Below, piece after piece: positions 1 through 10,292 of a DNA stretch of 64,000 nucleotides. The notes beneath the pieces were generated by a model. The model did not search any database. It saw only the letters and a program-made list of their open reading frames with translations, and was not told the DNA's origin. The translations under genes and the position numbers were made by a program. Location of the stretch: contig JAACSL010000006.1 of NCBI GenBank assembly GCA_009993955.1, positions 84,631 through 148,630 on the forward strand, in the 5' to 3' direction. Numbering within the stretch: the stretch's first letter is position 1; each line of letters starts with the position of its first letter. The DNA is from Paraglaciecola sp. Its GTDB lineage: Bacteria > Pseudomonadota > Gammaproteobacteria > Enterobacterales > Alteromonadaceae.

Positions 1-2
1 TG

Positions 3-1616
3 GCATTGCTGGTGAATAAAGTTGGCGGTGTTAGACCGTTTATCAAGCTAGCAGAGGCACTACTGTTTGTATTCTTGATAGTTGCTGCGGCTCTCCAGTT
101 ACAATTCATAAACCGCCAAATGCTAAAAGATGGTAAATCTATCTCTATAGCCTCTCAAATGGAACTTCTTGCAAACTATGAAATAGAGTACAAAAAATTC
201 GAAAATCAGCCGCAGCCAACAATCCAATACGTGAAAACGGAAGTTCACATTTACCCGCAAGAGCGTAAAACGATCATTAAAGGGAATTACACTCTACTCA
301 ACCCACACAAAGTAGCGATTGACAGTATTTTACTGGGAGAGGATTGGCGAACACCGCTGCAAGAAGTATCGCTTTCGCATCCGTCTATGATGACTTACGA
401 CGCTTTGCAAGGACAAAGAATTTTCCAGTTAACTTCCTCTTTAGAGCCAGGACAAGAAGTCGAACTTCAATTTTCCCTAATTCTAGAGCAGAGTGGATAT
501 CAGAAAATACCTAATCACAAAGTTTTGACTTCTGGTTTTGTTTATATCAGGGGAGTGCCTATTTTGCCTGAATTGGGATATCAGCCGGTTAGAGAAATCT
601 CCGATAACGACTGGCGTCAAAAGTATGGTTTAGCCAAAGTTCATCACGAAGCTTTTGAAACATTGTTAGGCAATAGAGACCGTGCAAAAGACATATACCA
701 GTGGACAACACTCAGTACGATTATTTCAACGCCGGAAGATTTCCAGAGCTTTAGCCAGGGCGAATTGATTTCTGAAAAGAAAATAGATGGACGCGTTTTC
801 AGACACTTTGAAACACGTTCTGCGGTAAGACGATTACAAGCATTTGTCGCATTGCCAGCTCAAATTTCTGAACGTAAAACTGGCGATGTGTTACTTCGGG
901 TTGCTCATAAAGAAATGCATTATCAAAATGTCGAAATGACACTAGATGCTATGCAGCAAACTGTAGAATTCTTGACAGAGCATCTAGGGCCATTTCCTGG
1001 AAAATCATTGACGGTAGTTGAAAAACCGGATTTCGGCCCCGGAGGTTATGCGCTACCACAACTTACACTAATTAGCAGTAAAATTGGATTTAGAGTTGAT
1101 CAGAATGATGAGCATTCCTTCAGCCATGTATATCGGCGCGCTGCACACGAAACTGCCCATCAGTGGTTTGGTCATTTGCTCGGAAATGGTGTTAAGCAGG
1201 ACAGTGCGTTTTTAGTGGAATCCATGGCCAAATATATTGAACTTGTAATGCTAGAGCGACACCATGGGTCTTATGCGATGCAATCTCTGATTGATCACGA
1301 AACTAGGCGCTATCTTAATGCTGAAAAGCATAATCGAAAGCCACCTTCTAGCCTTGTCGGTGCTGAAAATGCACATGACAAGTATTCCAGAGCCACTCTG
1401 GCATTCGCAAAATTAAGGGCAGAAATTGGTGATGACCCTATCTTGGCAGCGTTGTCTGAATTAACTGCAAAACATCGATTTCCTAAAGCTCCTGCAAGCT
1501 CATTAGACTTTGTTGATATTCTGCTTGCGAAAGCGCCAGCTCACAAAGAACTGATTGAAATGCTATTGCTAGTGCCCGTGCCTGCGACAAGTTGGTTAAG
1601 GCAAGCGGTCGATTAG
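3..1616 (+). CDS. M1-family metallopeptidase, C-terminal part of an ABC permease/peptidase fusion (5' end outside window)
   Basis: The protein has one hydrophobic membrane segment near residues 17-34, then a long extracytoplasmic part ending in a gluzincin peptidase domain. The zinc motif HETAH lies at residues 381-385, and the next zinc ligand Glu405 (in ESMAKY) follows 19 residues after the second His. M1 enzymes fused to ABC-2 permeases have this spacing, whereas classical M1 enzymes have 18. A GPGGYALPQ stretch stands where M1 enzymes carry the substrate-binding GAMEN loop. The reading frame is open to the window edge and the only near-edge start is an unconvincing TTG, so the gene probably continues upstream as a multi-spanning permease. 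The substrate is unknown. Confidence 0.75.
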   Translation, partial: ALLVNKVGGVRPFIKLAEALLFVFLIVAAALQLQFINRQMLKDGKSISIASQMELLANYEIEYKKFENQPQPTIQYVKTEVHIYPQERKTIIKGNYTLLNPHKVAIDSILLGEDWRTPLQEVSLSHPSMMTYDALQGQRIFQLTSSLEPGQEVELQFSLILEQSGYQKIPNHKVLTSGFVYIRGVPILPELGYQPVREISDNDWRQKYGLAKVHHEAFETLLGNRDRAKDIYQWTTLSTIISTPEDFQSFSQGELISEKKIDGRVFRHFETRSAVRRLQAFVALPAQISERKTGDVLLRVAHKEMHYQNVEMTLDAMQQTVEFLTEHLGPFPGKSLTVVEKPDFGPGGYALPQLTLISSKIGFRVDQNDEHSFSHVYRRAAHETAHQWFGHLLGNGVKQDSAFLVESMAKYIELVMLERHHGSYAMQSLIDHETRRYLNAEKHNRKPPSSLVGAENAHDKYSRATLAFAKLRAEIGDDPILAALSELTAKHRFPKAPASSLDFVDILLAKAPAHKELIEMLLLVPVPATSWLRQAVD

Positions 1617-1762
1617 AATTAATACTCATGAATTTGGTTCAATAGACATCGATATGTTCGGTGGCTGCTAGCAGCTAGTGATTACTCATTTTTCTATAAC
1701 GGCAGATCTAATGATGTCGCTCAAGGGATAGTATATTCGACAATTGTAAGAGGTTTTCTTTA

Positions 1763-2749
1763 ATGTCTAAGTCGGTTTTGTTTTATCTGTTATTCGCGTT
1801 TTTATCAGCCACTCATTTCGGTTTTACTAAGGAGACAGATGAAGTTGATTATGCCTTATTACAAGGCGATACCACTAAGTTACAAGCGTTGCTTGAGGGC
1901 AGTAAACAGCCTGCCAGCCCAAAGTTTATAGAGTTAGAGGTTATTTATCATCTGATACTTGGTAACACCGAAAATGCTATAAATCGGCTCAATGAATACG
2001 AAAAGAGATTTGGCGATATAGCGGATACTCACGCTTTTGCTGCGGAAGCGTGGCGTAGAGTTGGACATCAATCAAGTATCTTCAGTAAACGTAAATACTA
2101 CAACAAAGCCTTAGCTTCAAAATGGCGTGCCGGAGAGCTGGCTCCCGGGAATCCCAAATGGCTGGTGTTGCAGGCTTCTGCAGCTGCTCAACTAGATAAT
2201 AGAAACAAAAAGAACTCAGATGAGGTTGCCCTGACAAAGCAGGTTATGTCTCTTGACGAAAAGTGGGGCTTTATTGCTCAAATGAACCTTGCACAAAATA
2301 CTGACGATGTAGAGGAAGGATTGAGCTTGACGGAACTGGCAAATGAGCGGTTTCCCGATGACTTTTTTGTTCAGGAACGGATTGCTCAGTTTTTCTGGAG
2401 ATTGGGCAAAAATGCACAATCTCAGCAGCATTTTTTTCAAGCCTGTAAAAACTATCCTTATGGTTCATGGTTTGACAAGGTGAAATGGTTGAATGCCTGC
2501 CAGCAAGTGGCTGTATTTTCCGACAAATACGGCATGGATCGTGAGGTTGGTGCACAGGCTCTCTCAGTACTGTTAAGTTCATTTACGCTGCCAACGAAAG
2601 ACAATCTGGATCTTGCAATTATGCTAATTCAATTAGCTCAAGGGGATAAAGCTCAACCGGCATGGGATTTTCTCAATAATATCATCCAGACTTCAGACGA
2701 CCCAGATTTGGTAAAAACGGCTAAAAAAGTGCTTGATAAAAATACTTAA
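1763..2749 (+). CDS. Exported TPR-like hypothetical protein
   Basis: This 328-residue protein starts with a typical signal peptide (hydrophobic residues 4-20), so it is probably periplasmic or lipid-associated. The rest is helical with repeated alternating Ala/Leu/aromatic positions, including ENAINRLNEYEKRFGDIADT and AFAAEAWRRVGHQ, resembling degenerate tetratricopeptide repeats. No catalytic motif was seen. The start is ATG, with AAGAGG a short distance upstream. It follows the M1 peptidase on the same strand after 146 bp and may share its transcript. The function is not recognised. Confidence 0.6.
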   Translation: MSKSVLFYLLFAFLSATHFGFTKETDEVDYALLQGDTTKLQALLEGSKQPASPKFIELEVIYHLILGNTENAINRLNEYEKRFGDIADTHAFAAEAWRRVGHQSSIFSKRKYYNKALASKWRAGELAPGNPKWLVLQASAAAQLDNRNKKNSDEVALTKQVMSLDEKWGFIAQMNLAQNTDDVEEGLSLTELANERFPDDFFVQERIAQFFWRLGKNAQSQQHFFQACKNYPYGSWFDKVKWLNACQQVAVFSDKYGMDREVGAQALSVLLSSFTLPTKDNLDLAIMLIQLAQGDKAQPAWDFLNNIIQTSDDPDLVKTAKKVLDKNT

Positions 2750-2964
2750 TGCTTTGCATCCTTGTGTTTAGCAGCCACAAATTGACATATCGAACCTTAA
2801 ACCAACATTTTTGGCCAAGCAGCGTTTCACTGTATTTTCACTCTTAATAGTATTCAGCAGACGGTAGCCAACTGATTAATACGAATACGTAGTCTGTGTC
2901 TTAATTTTTTCTTTTAACGTTCTTGTTCTTGTTTAACATGCGCGCAAATTTCAGCTTTATCGTT

Positions 2965-3272
2965 ATGGCTCCTTTTCTTGTCGAAGATCATCATAGTTAC
3001 CGATCAAAGCTTGCTGAGGCCAATGCTGATCGCTTATTTCAAACAGACTACTACGACAGCATTTTTGCTGACATCACTGAGGCAGGCCTGTAAACAGTGT
3101 CAATTATGTCTTTTCATTAGTGTGGCGGATATATCGGTAACGTTCGTGACGTCCCAATTGCTGGTTGGATCCAGCAGCTTTACCAGTACAAAGGCTTAAC
3201 TGAACAAAATCTTCGGTATAAAAATGAATGTGGCAACTACTCGCTAGAGATAGTACCGCTGTGCGCCGAGAC
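2965..3272 (+). pseudogene. Possible decayed gene remnant beside truncated hsdS
   Basis: In the frame starting at ATG 2965 the sequence reads 42 plausible residues to a stop at 3091, a second stop follows at about 3118, and then it reads open again in the same frame past 3270 (CGGYIGNVRDVPIAGWIQQ, later LTEQNLRYKNECGNYSLEI). The composition looks protein-like with balanced charges, unlike a random frame. The reading runs straight into the 3' end of hsdS on the opposite strand. I read it as a stop-containing remnant of an unrecognised gene whose 3' part was lost at the junction that also shortened hsdS. The rest of the 2750-3272 interval shows no other gene. Confidence 0.3.
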
Positions 3273-3815
3273 TTATGTGTTGTCGACCTGTGCCAGTAGG
3301 GTGTCGAGTTTTTCGGCGATAACTTTTTGTTCGGCTAGTGGGGGGAGTGGAAATTTAAAGCTTTCAACAAACGCCCTAGGTATTCGACGAAGCCCAACCA
3401 CACCGGTCATATTCTCTGCGCCGTTTTGAGCAAATGAGTGCGTCTTGATCAGTGCAAATAATATCCGGTTCAAAACTGCATCGGCATGTGGTCTTAAAAC
3501 GTAAAACTCAGAACTACCGGCCCCGATACCATTTGGCAAACTATCGACAATCGCAGCTTTTCCATTTTCAAAACATGGGGTTACCTTTGCAAAAATTACA
3601 TCACCATTTTGAAAGTTGGTGTAGGACTTCTGAATTTCGCCCCACGCCTTTTCTTCAAACTGTAATTTGCTGTGGAAGTCTGTCGGCGCATGTGACATTG
3701 GTACGAATCCAGTAACCAAGTCAGCATCAGCAACAATTTTCTTTGGATTCACACTGGCAACGTCTGAAATTGTGCAAATAGCCCACTCTACAGGTAGATT
3801 ATCAAGCTGCATCAC
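3273..3815 (-). CDS. hsdS: Type I restriction-modification specificity subunit, half-length (HsdS)
   Basis: HsdS reads the DNA target for the HsdM/HsdR complex. A normal subunit of about 400 residues holds two target-recognition domains separated by conserved helices. This one has 180 residues: one recognition domain (about residues 10-150, with FEEKAWGEIQKSYTNFQNGD) and the start of the first conserved helix (PLPPLAEQKVIAEKLDTLL), then a stop after AQVDNT. Its ATG overlaps the hsdM stop in an ATGA, so it is translationally coupled. The abrupt end beside a decayed plus-strand remnant suggests truncation. Half-size HsdS proteins in other systems can dimerise and direct a palindromic site, so some methylation activity remains possible. 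Confidence 0.85.
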   Translation of the reverse strand: MMQLDNLPVEWAICTISDVASVNPKKIVADADLVTGFVPMSHAPTDFHSKLQFEEKAWGEIQKSYTNFQNGDVIFAKVTPCFENGKAAIVDSLPNGIGAGSSEFYVLRPHADAVLNRILFALIKTHSFAQNGAENMTGVVGLRRIPRAFVESFKFPLPPLAEQKVIAEKLDTLLAQVDNT

Positions 3816-5407
3816 ACCGCCCCTTCCAGCGCCTTCAGCAACCCATCCAGCTCATTGAGCGCGGCTTCCAGCTCGTCTTTTGCTTCGCGCGCCAGTACGT
3901 CGGGTTCTGGCAAGTTTGCGGCATCGACGCTGTCTTTGTCTTTTAACCAGCTAATATCCAGCGAGTCGGCTTTATGCTCGCGTATCCAGCCGCGGCTGAA
4001 TTTGCGCCAGCGACTATGGGCTAAACGCTCGTCTACGCCGTCGTTCTCTTCCGTCGGTGCCACTTCAACCTGTTCAGCATTAAAGCTGTATTCGCCCTCG
4101 TCGCGTGGGCTTTGGCCATTTGCGTCATCACCATATACCTGCTCAAACGGTGTTAAGTGGCTATCGCCAAAGGGTGTGCGTTTGCCAAAGCTGGGCATAT
4201 TGGTGCGCAGGTCGTACACCCACACATTCTCAGTGCAGTTTTCTTGCTGGTGTTTATCGTTAGCGCTGCCTTTGGTAAAAAACAACACGTTGGTTTTAAC
4301 GCCCTGAGCGTAAAAAATACCGGTGGGCAGGCGTAAGATAGTGTGCAGGTTGCACTTGTTCATCAGGTCGCGGCGTACGTCGGTGCCGACACCGGCTTCA
4401 AACAATACGTTATCGGGCAGTACCACCGCAGCGCGGCCACCAGGTTTTAGGTTACGGTAAATATGCTGTAAAAACGCCAGCTGTTTGTTGCTGGTTTTAT
4501 AGGTTAAATCGTCACGGGTATTGCTGGCCTCGCCGCCTTTGCTGGTGCCAAACGGCGGATTGGCTAAAATAATATGGGCCTGCTCTAAAGATTTTCCTGC
4601 TTCGCCAAGCGCATTACCTAAATGCACCACACCCTCGGCGTCACCCTCCATACCATGTAACAAGCAATTCATCAGCGCTAAACGGCGGGTGCCGGGCACC
4701 AGTTCAATGCCAACAAAGGCGTTATTGCGCTGGAAGGTTTGCTCTATAGCGGGTAAATCATACAAATCGTCGGTATGCTGTTTAATGTAGGCATCTGCGG
4801 CAATTAAAAAGCCTGCCGTACCGGCGGCCGGGTCTTGTATTACTTCGCCCGGCTGCGGCTTTATGCAGCGCACCATGCTGTTAATTAAGGCCCGTGGCGT
4901 AAAGTACTGGCCAGCGCCCGATTTGGTTTCACCGGCGTTTTTCTCTAATAAGCCTTCGTATAAATCGCCCAGACCGTCTTTAGCGGCACTAAACCAGTCG
5001 ATTTGATCCAGGGTTTTAATCATCTGCTCTAAATGCCGAGGCTCACGCAGGCGGGTTTGCGCATCGGCGTATATGGCGCTGATAAGTGGGTCTTCATGTA
5101 CTTGCTCTTCTTTTGTTTCTCCTGGTTTAGCGGGGTCGGCGACCCGACGTTTGCCGGTCGACAAGGCCAGTAAAATCACTTTGTAATCGTTCAGCAGGTT
5201 AATGCCCGACTTAGCGTTAATATCGGTCCAGCGGCAGCCCACCGGTAGCGGGTGTTTTTTTAAGGTGCCGGCTTCGGTGTTTTCATGCACCATTTTAATA
5301 AACAGTAGCAGTACTAACTCGGTCACGTAATCGCTGTAGTTAATGCCGTCGTCACGCAGTACGTCACACAGGTTCCAGAGTTTTTGTACAATGTCGTTGT
5401 TGGTCAT
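3812..5407 (-). CDS. hsdM: Type I restriction-modification N6-adenine methyltransferase (HsdM)
   Basis: The 531-residue protein methylates adenine in the HsdS-specified target using S-adenosylmethionine. It has the N-terminal helical HsdM domain (residues 1-140), the GQYFTPRALI signature near residue 165, the SAM-binding motif DPAAGTAGFLI near residue 190 and the catalytic NPPFGTSKG motif near residue 280. Length is normal and no lesion was seen. It lies one base after the fic stop codon and overlaps hsdS by four bases, so fic-hsdM-hsdS are one transcription and translation unit. With hsdR broken it may act as a stand-alone methylase. Confidence 0.95.
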   Translation of the reverse strand: MTNNDIVQKLWNLCDVLRDDGINYSDYVTELVLLLFIKMVHENTEAGTLKKHPLPVGCRWTDINAKSGINLLNDYKVILLALSTGKRRVADPAKPGETKEEQVHEDPLISAIYADAQTRLREPRHLEQMIKTLDQIDWFSAAKDGLGDLYEGLLEKNAGETKSGAGQYFTPRALINSMVRCIKPQPGEVIQDPAAGTAGFLIAADAYIKQHTDDLYDLPAIEQTFQRNNAFVGIELVPGTRRLALMNCLLHGMEGDAEGVVHLGNALGEAGKSLEQAHIILANPPFGTSKGGEASNTRDDLTYKTSNKQLAFLQHIYRNLKPGGRAAVVLPDNVLFEAGVGTDVRRDLMNKCNLHTILRLPTGIFYAQGVKTNVLFFTKGSANDKHQQENCTENVWVYDLRTNMPSFGKRTPFGDSHLTPFEQVYGDDANGQSPRDEGEYSFNAEQVEVAPTEENDGVDERLAHSRWRKFSRGWIREHKADSLDISWLKDKDSVDAANLPEPDVLAREAKDELEAALNELDGLLKALEGAV

Positions 5408-5408
5408 G

Positions 5409-6566
5409 TTAATCCTGATTCAAAATTTCAATATAGGCACGGTATGCAAATATCCGGTTACGTTTTTGGCCGGTTAACTCTTGCACCCAGGCTAATTCGG
5501 GTTGTAGCAGTTTATCCATCACCTTACCCACGGTTGCGGCCGTTAAGCCGCTGTGTGCTACCAGGGTATTAATATTGGCGATGGGGTATTCAAATAACAC
5601 ATCCAGCACCTGCTGGGCTGATGGCGCAATGCGGCCAAAGCTGGACAAGGCAGCCCGGTGCTGACTGCGCAAGCTATTTAGCTGCTGCGCCATCTGCACC
5701 GCCTGAGTTGCAGTGGCTGCCACGGCATCAACAAAAAACAGCAGCCAGCTTTCCCAATCACCGGTGGTGCGTACTTGTTGTAAGCGGTCGTAATAGGTTT
5801 GCCGGTGCTTTTTAAAAAACACCGACAGGTATAACAGCGGCTGGCTTAATACCTTAGCCTGCACCAAAATCAGCGGAATAAGTAAGCGCCCCAGCCGGCC
5901 ATTACCATCCATAAAGGGGTGAATGGTTTCAAACTGTACATGGGCCAGCGCCGCTTTAATTAAAGGATCGGTTTGTTGTGGTACGTCATTTAAAAAGCGC
6001 TCTAAGTCGGCCCAGCACTGTGCCAGTTCCTGCGCCGGCGTGGGCACAAAGGTGGCTTCATCTGCCCGGTAGCCGCCAATCCAGACCTGATTTTTGCGAA
6101 ACTCTCCTGGGCCTTTGCTAATACCACGTCCAGAGGTCATTAACGCCCGGTGTAATTCGGTCAGCAGCCGAAAGGTAATGGGATGCCCTTCGTTAATACG
6201 GGTGACGCCCAGCTCCAGCGCACTGACGTAGCAAGACACTTCCTGCACATCGTCCATCGGCACGCCGGGCATGCCTTCCATTTCGTAAAGCATTAAATCA
6301 CTGAGTGACGATTGGGTGCCTTCAATCTGAGAAGACATGACCGCCTCTTTACGCACATAGCTGTATAAAAACAAGCGGGCGTCGGGCAGCAAGGTGCTGA
6401 TGGCATCCAACCTACCCAGCGCCAGCATAGCCTGATTAATGCGCCCTTGTAGTTTGCTATCAAGCTGCAGCGCCGGCTCAGGGGGCAAAGGGGCAGGCAC
6501 AAAAGCCTGGCAGCTAACTCCGCCGGCAATACTGGCTACATAATGCCCTGTGCTTCCACGCTGCAT
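5409..6566 (-). CDS. fic: Fic family protein embedded in the hsd operon
   Basis: Fic enzymes transfer AMP (sometimes other nucleotides) to protein hydroxyl groups. The full active-site motif HPFMDGNGRLGR is present near residue 215, including the catalytic His and the two Arg/Asn phosphate contacts. An N-terminal inhibitory helix motif of the (S/T)xxxE(G/N) type, SSQIEG, lies near residue 78, placing it in the self-inhibited class. The C-terminal 100 residues look like a winged helix (IANINTLVAHSGLTAATVGK), typical of the Fic_N/Fic/HTH arrangement. It sits between hsdR and hsdM. Such genes recur in type I loci, but their part in restriction control is unsettled. Length (385) and motifs indicate an intact gene. 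Confidence 0.9.
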   Translation of the reverse strand: MQRGSTGHYVASIAGGVSCQAFVPAPLPPEPALQLDSKLQGRINQAMLALGRLDAISTLLPDARLFLYSYVRKEAVMSSQIEGTQSSLSDLMLYEMEGMPGVPMDDVQEVSCYVSALELGVTRINEGHPITFRLLTELHRALMTSGRGISKGPGEFRKNQVWIGGYRADEATFVPTPAQELAQCWADLERFLNDVPQQTDPLIKAALAHVQFETIHPFMDGNGRLGRLLIPLILVQAKVLSQPLLYLSVFFKKHRQTYYDRLQQVRTTGDWESWLLFFVDAVAATATQAVQMAQQLNSLRSQHRAALSSFGRIAPSAQQVLDVLFEYPIANINTLVAHSGLTAATVGKVMDKLLQPELAWVQELTGQKRNRIFAYRAYIEILNQD

Positions 6567-6657
6567 AATTTGTCCTGAAGTTAAAATAAAACTGGCCGCT
6601 AATTTAACTTAACTGCGAACTTAAAATAAGCCCTATGCTTAATTTAACTTGGTTTAG

Positions 6658-9600
6658 TTACAATAAACCCTGCTGCAACCAAATGCCCTCGCTTAACTCT
6701 CCCAGTACTGTGTCTAACTGTTCATCCAGCACTGCATTAAGCCGCTTGGCACCGCCGTCGTTGGCAAAGGAATTATTGACAAACTCACGGTCTACCACCA
6801 CTTCATGTACCAGTTGCTTAGCCAGGCGCTCTAACCATTTTCGTTGGTTGGGGGTAAAATTATGCTGCTGATACAAACGCTGCATGGCCTGGGCAACACG
6901 CTGTTCAAACGGCACAAGTGGTTCGCCAAGTGCGGCACGGCGAATATGGCCAATAATGCTGGCGGCAATGTCTTGATTGGTTTGGTTGCGCACCGCGCTT
7001 TGCAGTTTGGCTTCAGAATAACCCGCTCCATCCAGCAATAGCTTTACTTCTTTTAACTGCTCGCGGGTGAGATCACGTGGTTTATTTACCACTACTGCCA
7101 GTGCAGCCGACTGGTTAAGCTGGTCTTTTACGAATTGGTTAAAGCTGTCCAGATAATCTGCTGGCTTTTCGCGCACACCATAGGTCTGTGCGCGGCTGGT
7201 GAGCTCGTCATAATGCTCAGATATGATCGGTTGGCGTTCACTGCCGAGTAGGCTGCTCACTTCAGATAACTGATTCAACAGGCCGCTGTGCTGAGTGATA
7301 AAGGCAGCTGCTTGCTTGGGGCCTAGCTCGTGTAGGTGTTTATGCAGGCTTTTGGGTTCAACACCCCACAAACCTTGCAGCTCATGTAACTTTTGTTTTA
7401 AGGCGGGTTTGTTATCGGCTTTATTTTCAGCTTTGCGCAGTATGCGCATTACTTTTTGGCTTAACTGACTTAACACCACATCGGCATGGCTTTCGCCTTG
7501 TTGTTCGCCGGGGCTGGCCAACGCCTGTTGCAGTTTGTCGGGTGTGGTCAGCTCATCAACCAACTGTTCCAGCGTGATGTTAGGATCTTTTACCAGCGGC
7601 TTCATGCTATTCACGTCTTGCAGCGCGGCGTAGATATCGACCGGATCGTAAATGCGAAACACGGTTTTACCAATGTCGTCACAACGGCGGGTGGCGCGGC
7701 CAATCATTTGCTCGTATAAAATGCGCGATTTTACCCGGCGCATAAACACCAGGTTGCAGATTGTTGGCACGTCAATGCCGGTGGTGAGTAGATCTACAGT
7801 AATGGCAATATTAGGGTAGCGCTCGTTTTTGTACTGGCGAATAAGCTGTTCCACTTTGTCGCTCTGGCCACTTCTATTTCACCGGTTTGGGTGTTAATGG
7901 CGTTAACTTTGGTGCCTTTTTCAAACTTAATGCCGTTTTGGGTGAGAAGTGTTTCATAACGAATGGGCGGTTCATGGTCGATTAACCAGTCATCTGCTAC
8001 TGCTTCACGATACGAATAGGTGTAAACGGGCTTGCCAAAAATCTCGCTGGTATGTTTGGCTGGCGTGGCTGTTAACGCCACTTTAAAGGCGTCGAAATAT
8101 TCCAGCACTCGCCGGTAGCTGGATAGATATTGACTGGCATCACGCGTAGCCAACTCGCCTTCGGTCATTTCCTGGTCCAGGGTGTAACCACGGTGTGCTT
8201 CATCAATAATAATGCAGTCAAACTGATCCAGTGCTGGCGGGTTATCGCTCATAAAGATGCGTTTTACCATGGCCTGCACAGTGGCGACCTGAATGCGGGT
8301 TTCAGCTTCGGCGGCCATATCACCCAGCTCAGCAATGTTGTAAATTTTGGCTAGAGTATGGTTTTGCTCCAGCGGCGCTTCGTTAAAAGCATCCAGTGCT
8401 TGCTGGCCGAGGGCAGTGCGGTCGACTAAAAACAAGATACGCTTAAAGCGCTCGGCTTTTAAAAAGCGATACATCAAGCCAATGATAGTGCGGGTTTTGC
8501 CTGTACCAGTTGCCATCGCCAGCAGCGCGCTGCGGCGGTTTTCAAGCAATACCTTTTCTACTGCTTCTATCGCTTTTTGCTGATAGGGCCTTATTTTTAA
8601 GTAACCAAAGGGTTCTTGTTTAAGCTGTTTTTCTGCTTCTTCTTTGCTGCGCTTTAACAGATCAAGCAGGCCATCGGGTGTGTGAAAGCCTGGCAGAGCA
8701 CGTTTTAAATTGCTGCGTTGTCTGACATCACGAAACCAGGTGCCCGATTGTTCTGCCAGTTGCGGCACATAGGGCCGGCCGTTACAGGAGTAAACAAAAG
8801 GCACTTTGTAGTGGCCATCGTGTTCATCCGGCCAAGCGACGGTCATACCTGCCAGTTCCCAAGCTCCCAACATAGGTGTGACAACAACTAAACCTTTACT
8901 GTAGCGCTCTGCTTGGGAGATCTTGCCTGCAACGTTGGTATTCTCTTTTTTAGCTTCAACCACAGCAATCGGTGTTAAACCTGCAAATAATAGGTAATCT
9001 GCTCGACCCTTTTGGCCCTGCCACTGGGTTGGCCACTCTGCAATTGCGATATTTTTACCTTTTTCGGGCCTTGTACCATTTTGATAAGTCAATGCTTCGC
9101 TATCGGTATGCCAACCAGCTTCGACTAATTGCTGATCTATCAAAATGCGGGTTAAGGCTTCATCCAGCACAATATGTTGTGTTGCTGCCTGGGTGTTTTT
9201 GTTAATTTGACTGCGATGTGCATTTTTAGTCTTTTCATCTGCTGCAGCCAACCGCACCTGAAGCGCCTTAATTTTTGTTTCATAGTCCTTGCGCTGAGCC
9301 TGCAATGCTTTCTCATGCTCAGCGGCTTGTCGGGCTAATAAGCGCGACTCTTCATCCATTGAAAGTGCAAGTGCTTCATATTCGGTTTTTTCTTGCGCCA
9401 CCAGTTCATTGAGTTGTTGGCTGGTATGCAGGTCGATATTAGCCTGCTGAAAATCATTTTTCAGTTGGGTGATTTCAGTTTGTAATTTGCGTAACTGTTC
9501 ACTGGGATCTGCAGGGGGGACAAATGGTCCGGGTTTAAATTGCGAGCCAGATTTGCCAAATGACTGGTGAAACCAAATAGCTAATTTACGAGCAACCAAC

Positions 9601-9944
9601 AAGCCATTGATGGCTTCTTTATGTTGTGTTTTGAACTGATGAGTGGCTTTATTTCCTTCCAGCCGTAAGATGTGGAACATCTCTTTAACTACTGGCTCTA
9701 ATTTGAATTCGCGATGGATTTTATAGATTAGATCGGCCTGAGTTGTTTTGTCATCGAATTCAATGCCGGCTAGGGCGGCTATATGCTGCGCAAGGGCCTC
9801 TCCGAGTTGCCGAAGTTTAATTAGGGTGGTGTTAGGGTCACTAAAAAAAGCGTTCTCTGCAGCGGAGGCAAGTTGCACAAATAGCGGATCATTGTCTGCC
9901 AGAAACCCAAAATTGACCGATGAGTTTTTTGTTGCAGCTTTCAA
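6658..9944 (-). pseudogene. hsdR: Type I restriction endonuclease/translocase subunit HsdR, broken by an internal deletion
   Basis: HsdR cuts DNA after ATP-driven translocation. Translation probably starts at TTG 9944 (ATTTGAAAGC), with a perfect GGAGGT at 9951-9956 and a six-base spacer. The N-terminal part has a DUF4145-like domain and coiled coil (about residues 1-240), an HSDR_N nuclease domain (IAVVEAKKEN) and the first RecA-like lobe with ATGTGKT and DEAH. Near 7855-7866 the frame changes: GEIEVARA runs directly into DKVEQLIRQYKNERYPN, which is read in another frame. In intact HsdR proteins roughly 70-90 residues lie between these points, including the start of the second RecA lobe. The downstream part (GIDVPT, QMIGRATRR) is well preserved. 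The enzyme should be dead for restriction. Confidence 0.9.
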
Positions 9945-10245
9945 ATGACAACCTCCGTGTGCACGGACATTCTTAGTAATCAAAAATTAAGTAAGATACT
10001 GATTTGCAAGTTATTCCGCACTTTAATCCATAGCAAGCAGAAATGTCTAGTTTATCGACGAAAGAGGTTTAAGAAACTCAAATCAGTAAAAATATGAAAA
10101 TGTGGGCTTTATGAAGGGCTGGCGGGATTGTCCTCAAGGCCGTCCGTGGCCTTGCCCCTTCGGGCGCCTGTGGCGGTACCCGATGTTCCAGACATCGGGT
10201 GAACCCGTGCGCGGCTTCGCACCCACCAGCAGCCAAATACAAAAG

Positions 10246-10273
10246 AGGCCCATTATTGCTAATGGGCCTTTTA
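10246..10273. terminator. Rho-independent terminator, potentially bidirectional
   Basis: A perfect 10-bp stem AGGCCCATTA/TAATGGGCCT closes a TTGC loop and is followed by TTTTAT; A-rich sequence precedes it, so it can act in either direction. It is followed a few bases later by TTTGGTGG, the same arrangement seen at 61506 and 63914. Confidence 0.7.
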
Positions 10274-10292
10274 TGTATTTGGTGGTGCTGTA

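Noticed and set aside
2978..3199. 73-codon plus-strand ORF
   Set aside because: No ribosome site and poor composition; the neighbouring frame starting at 2965 reads more like protein.
3855..4790. Plus-strand ORFs inside hsdM
   Set aside because: They lie antisense to a clearly coding hsdM with intact motifs.
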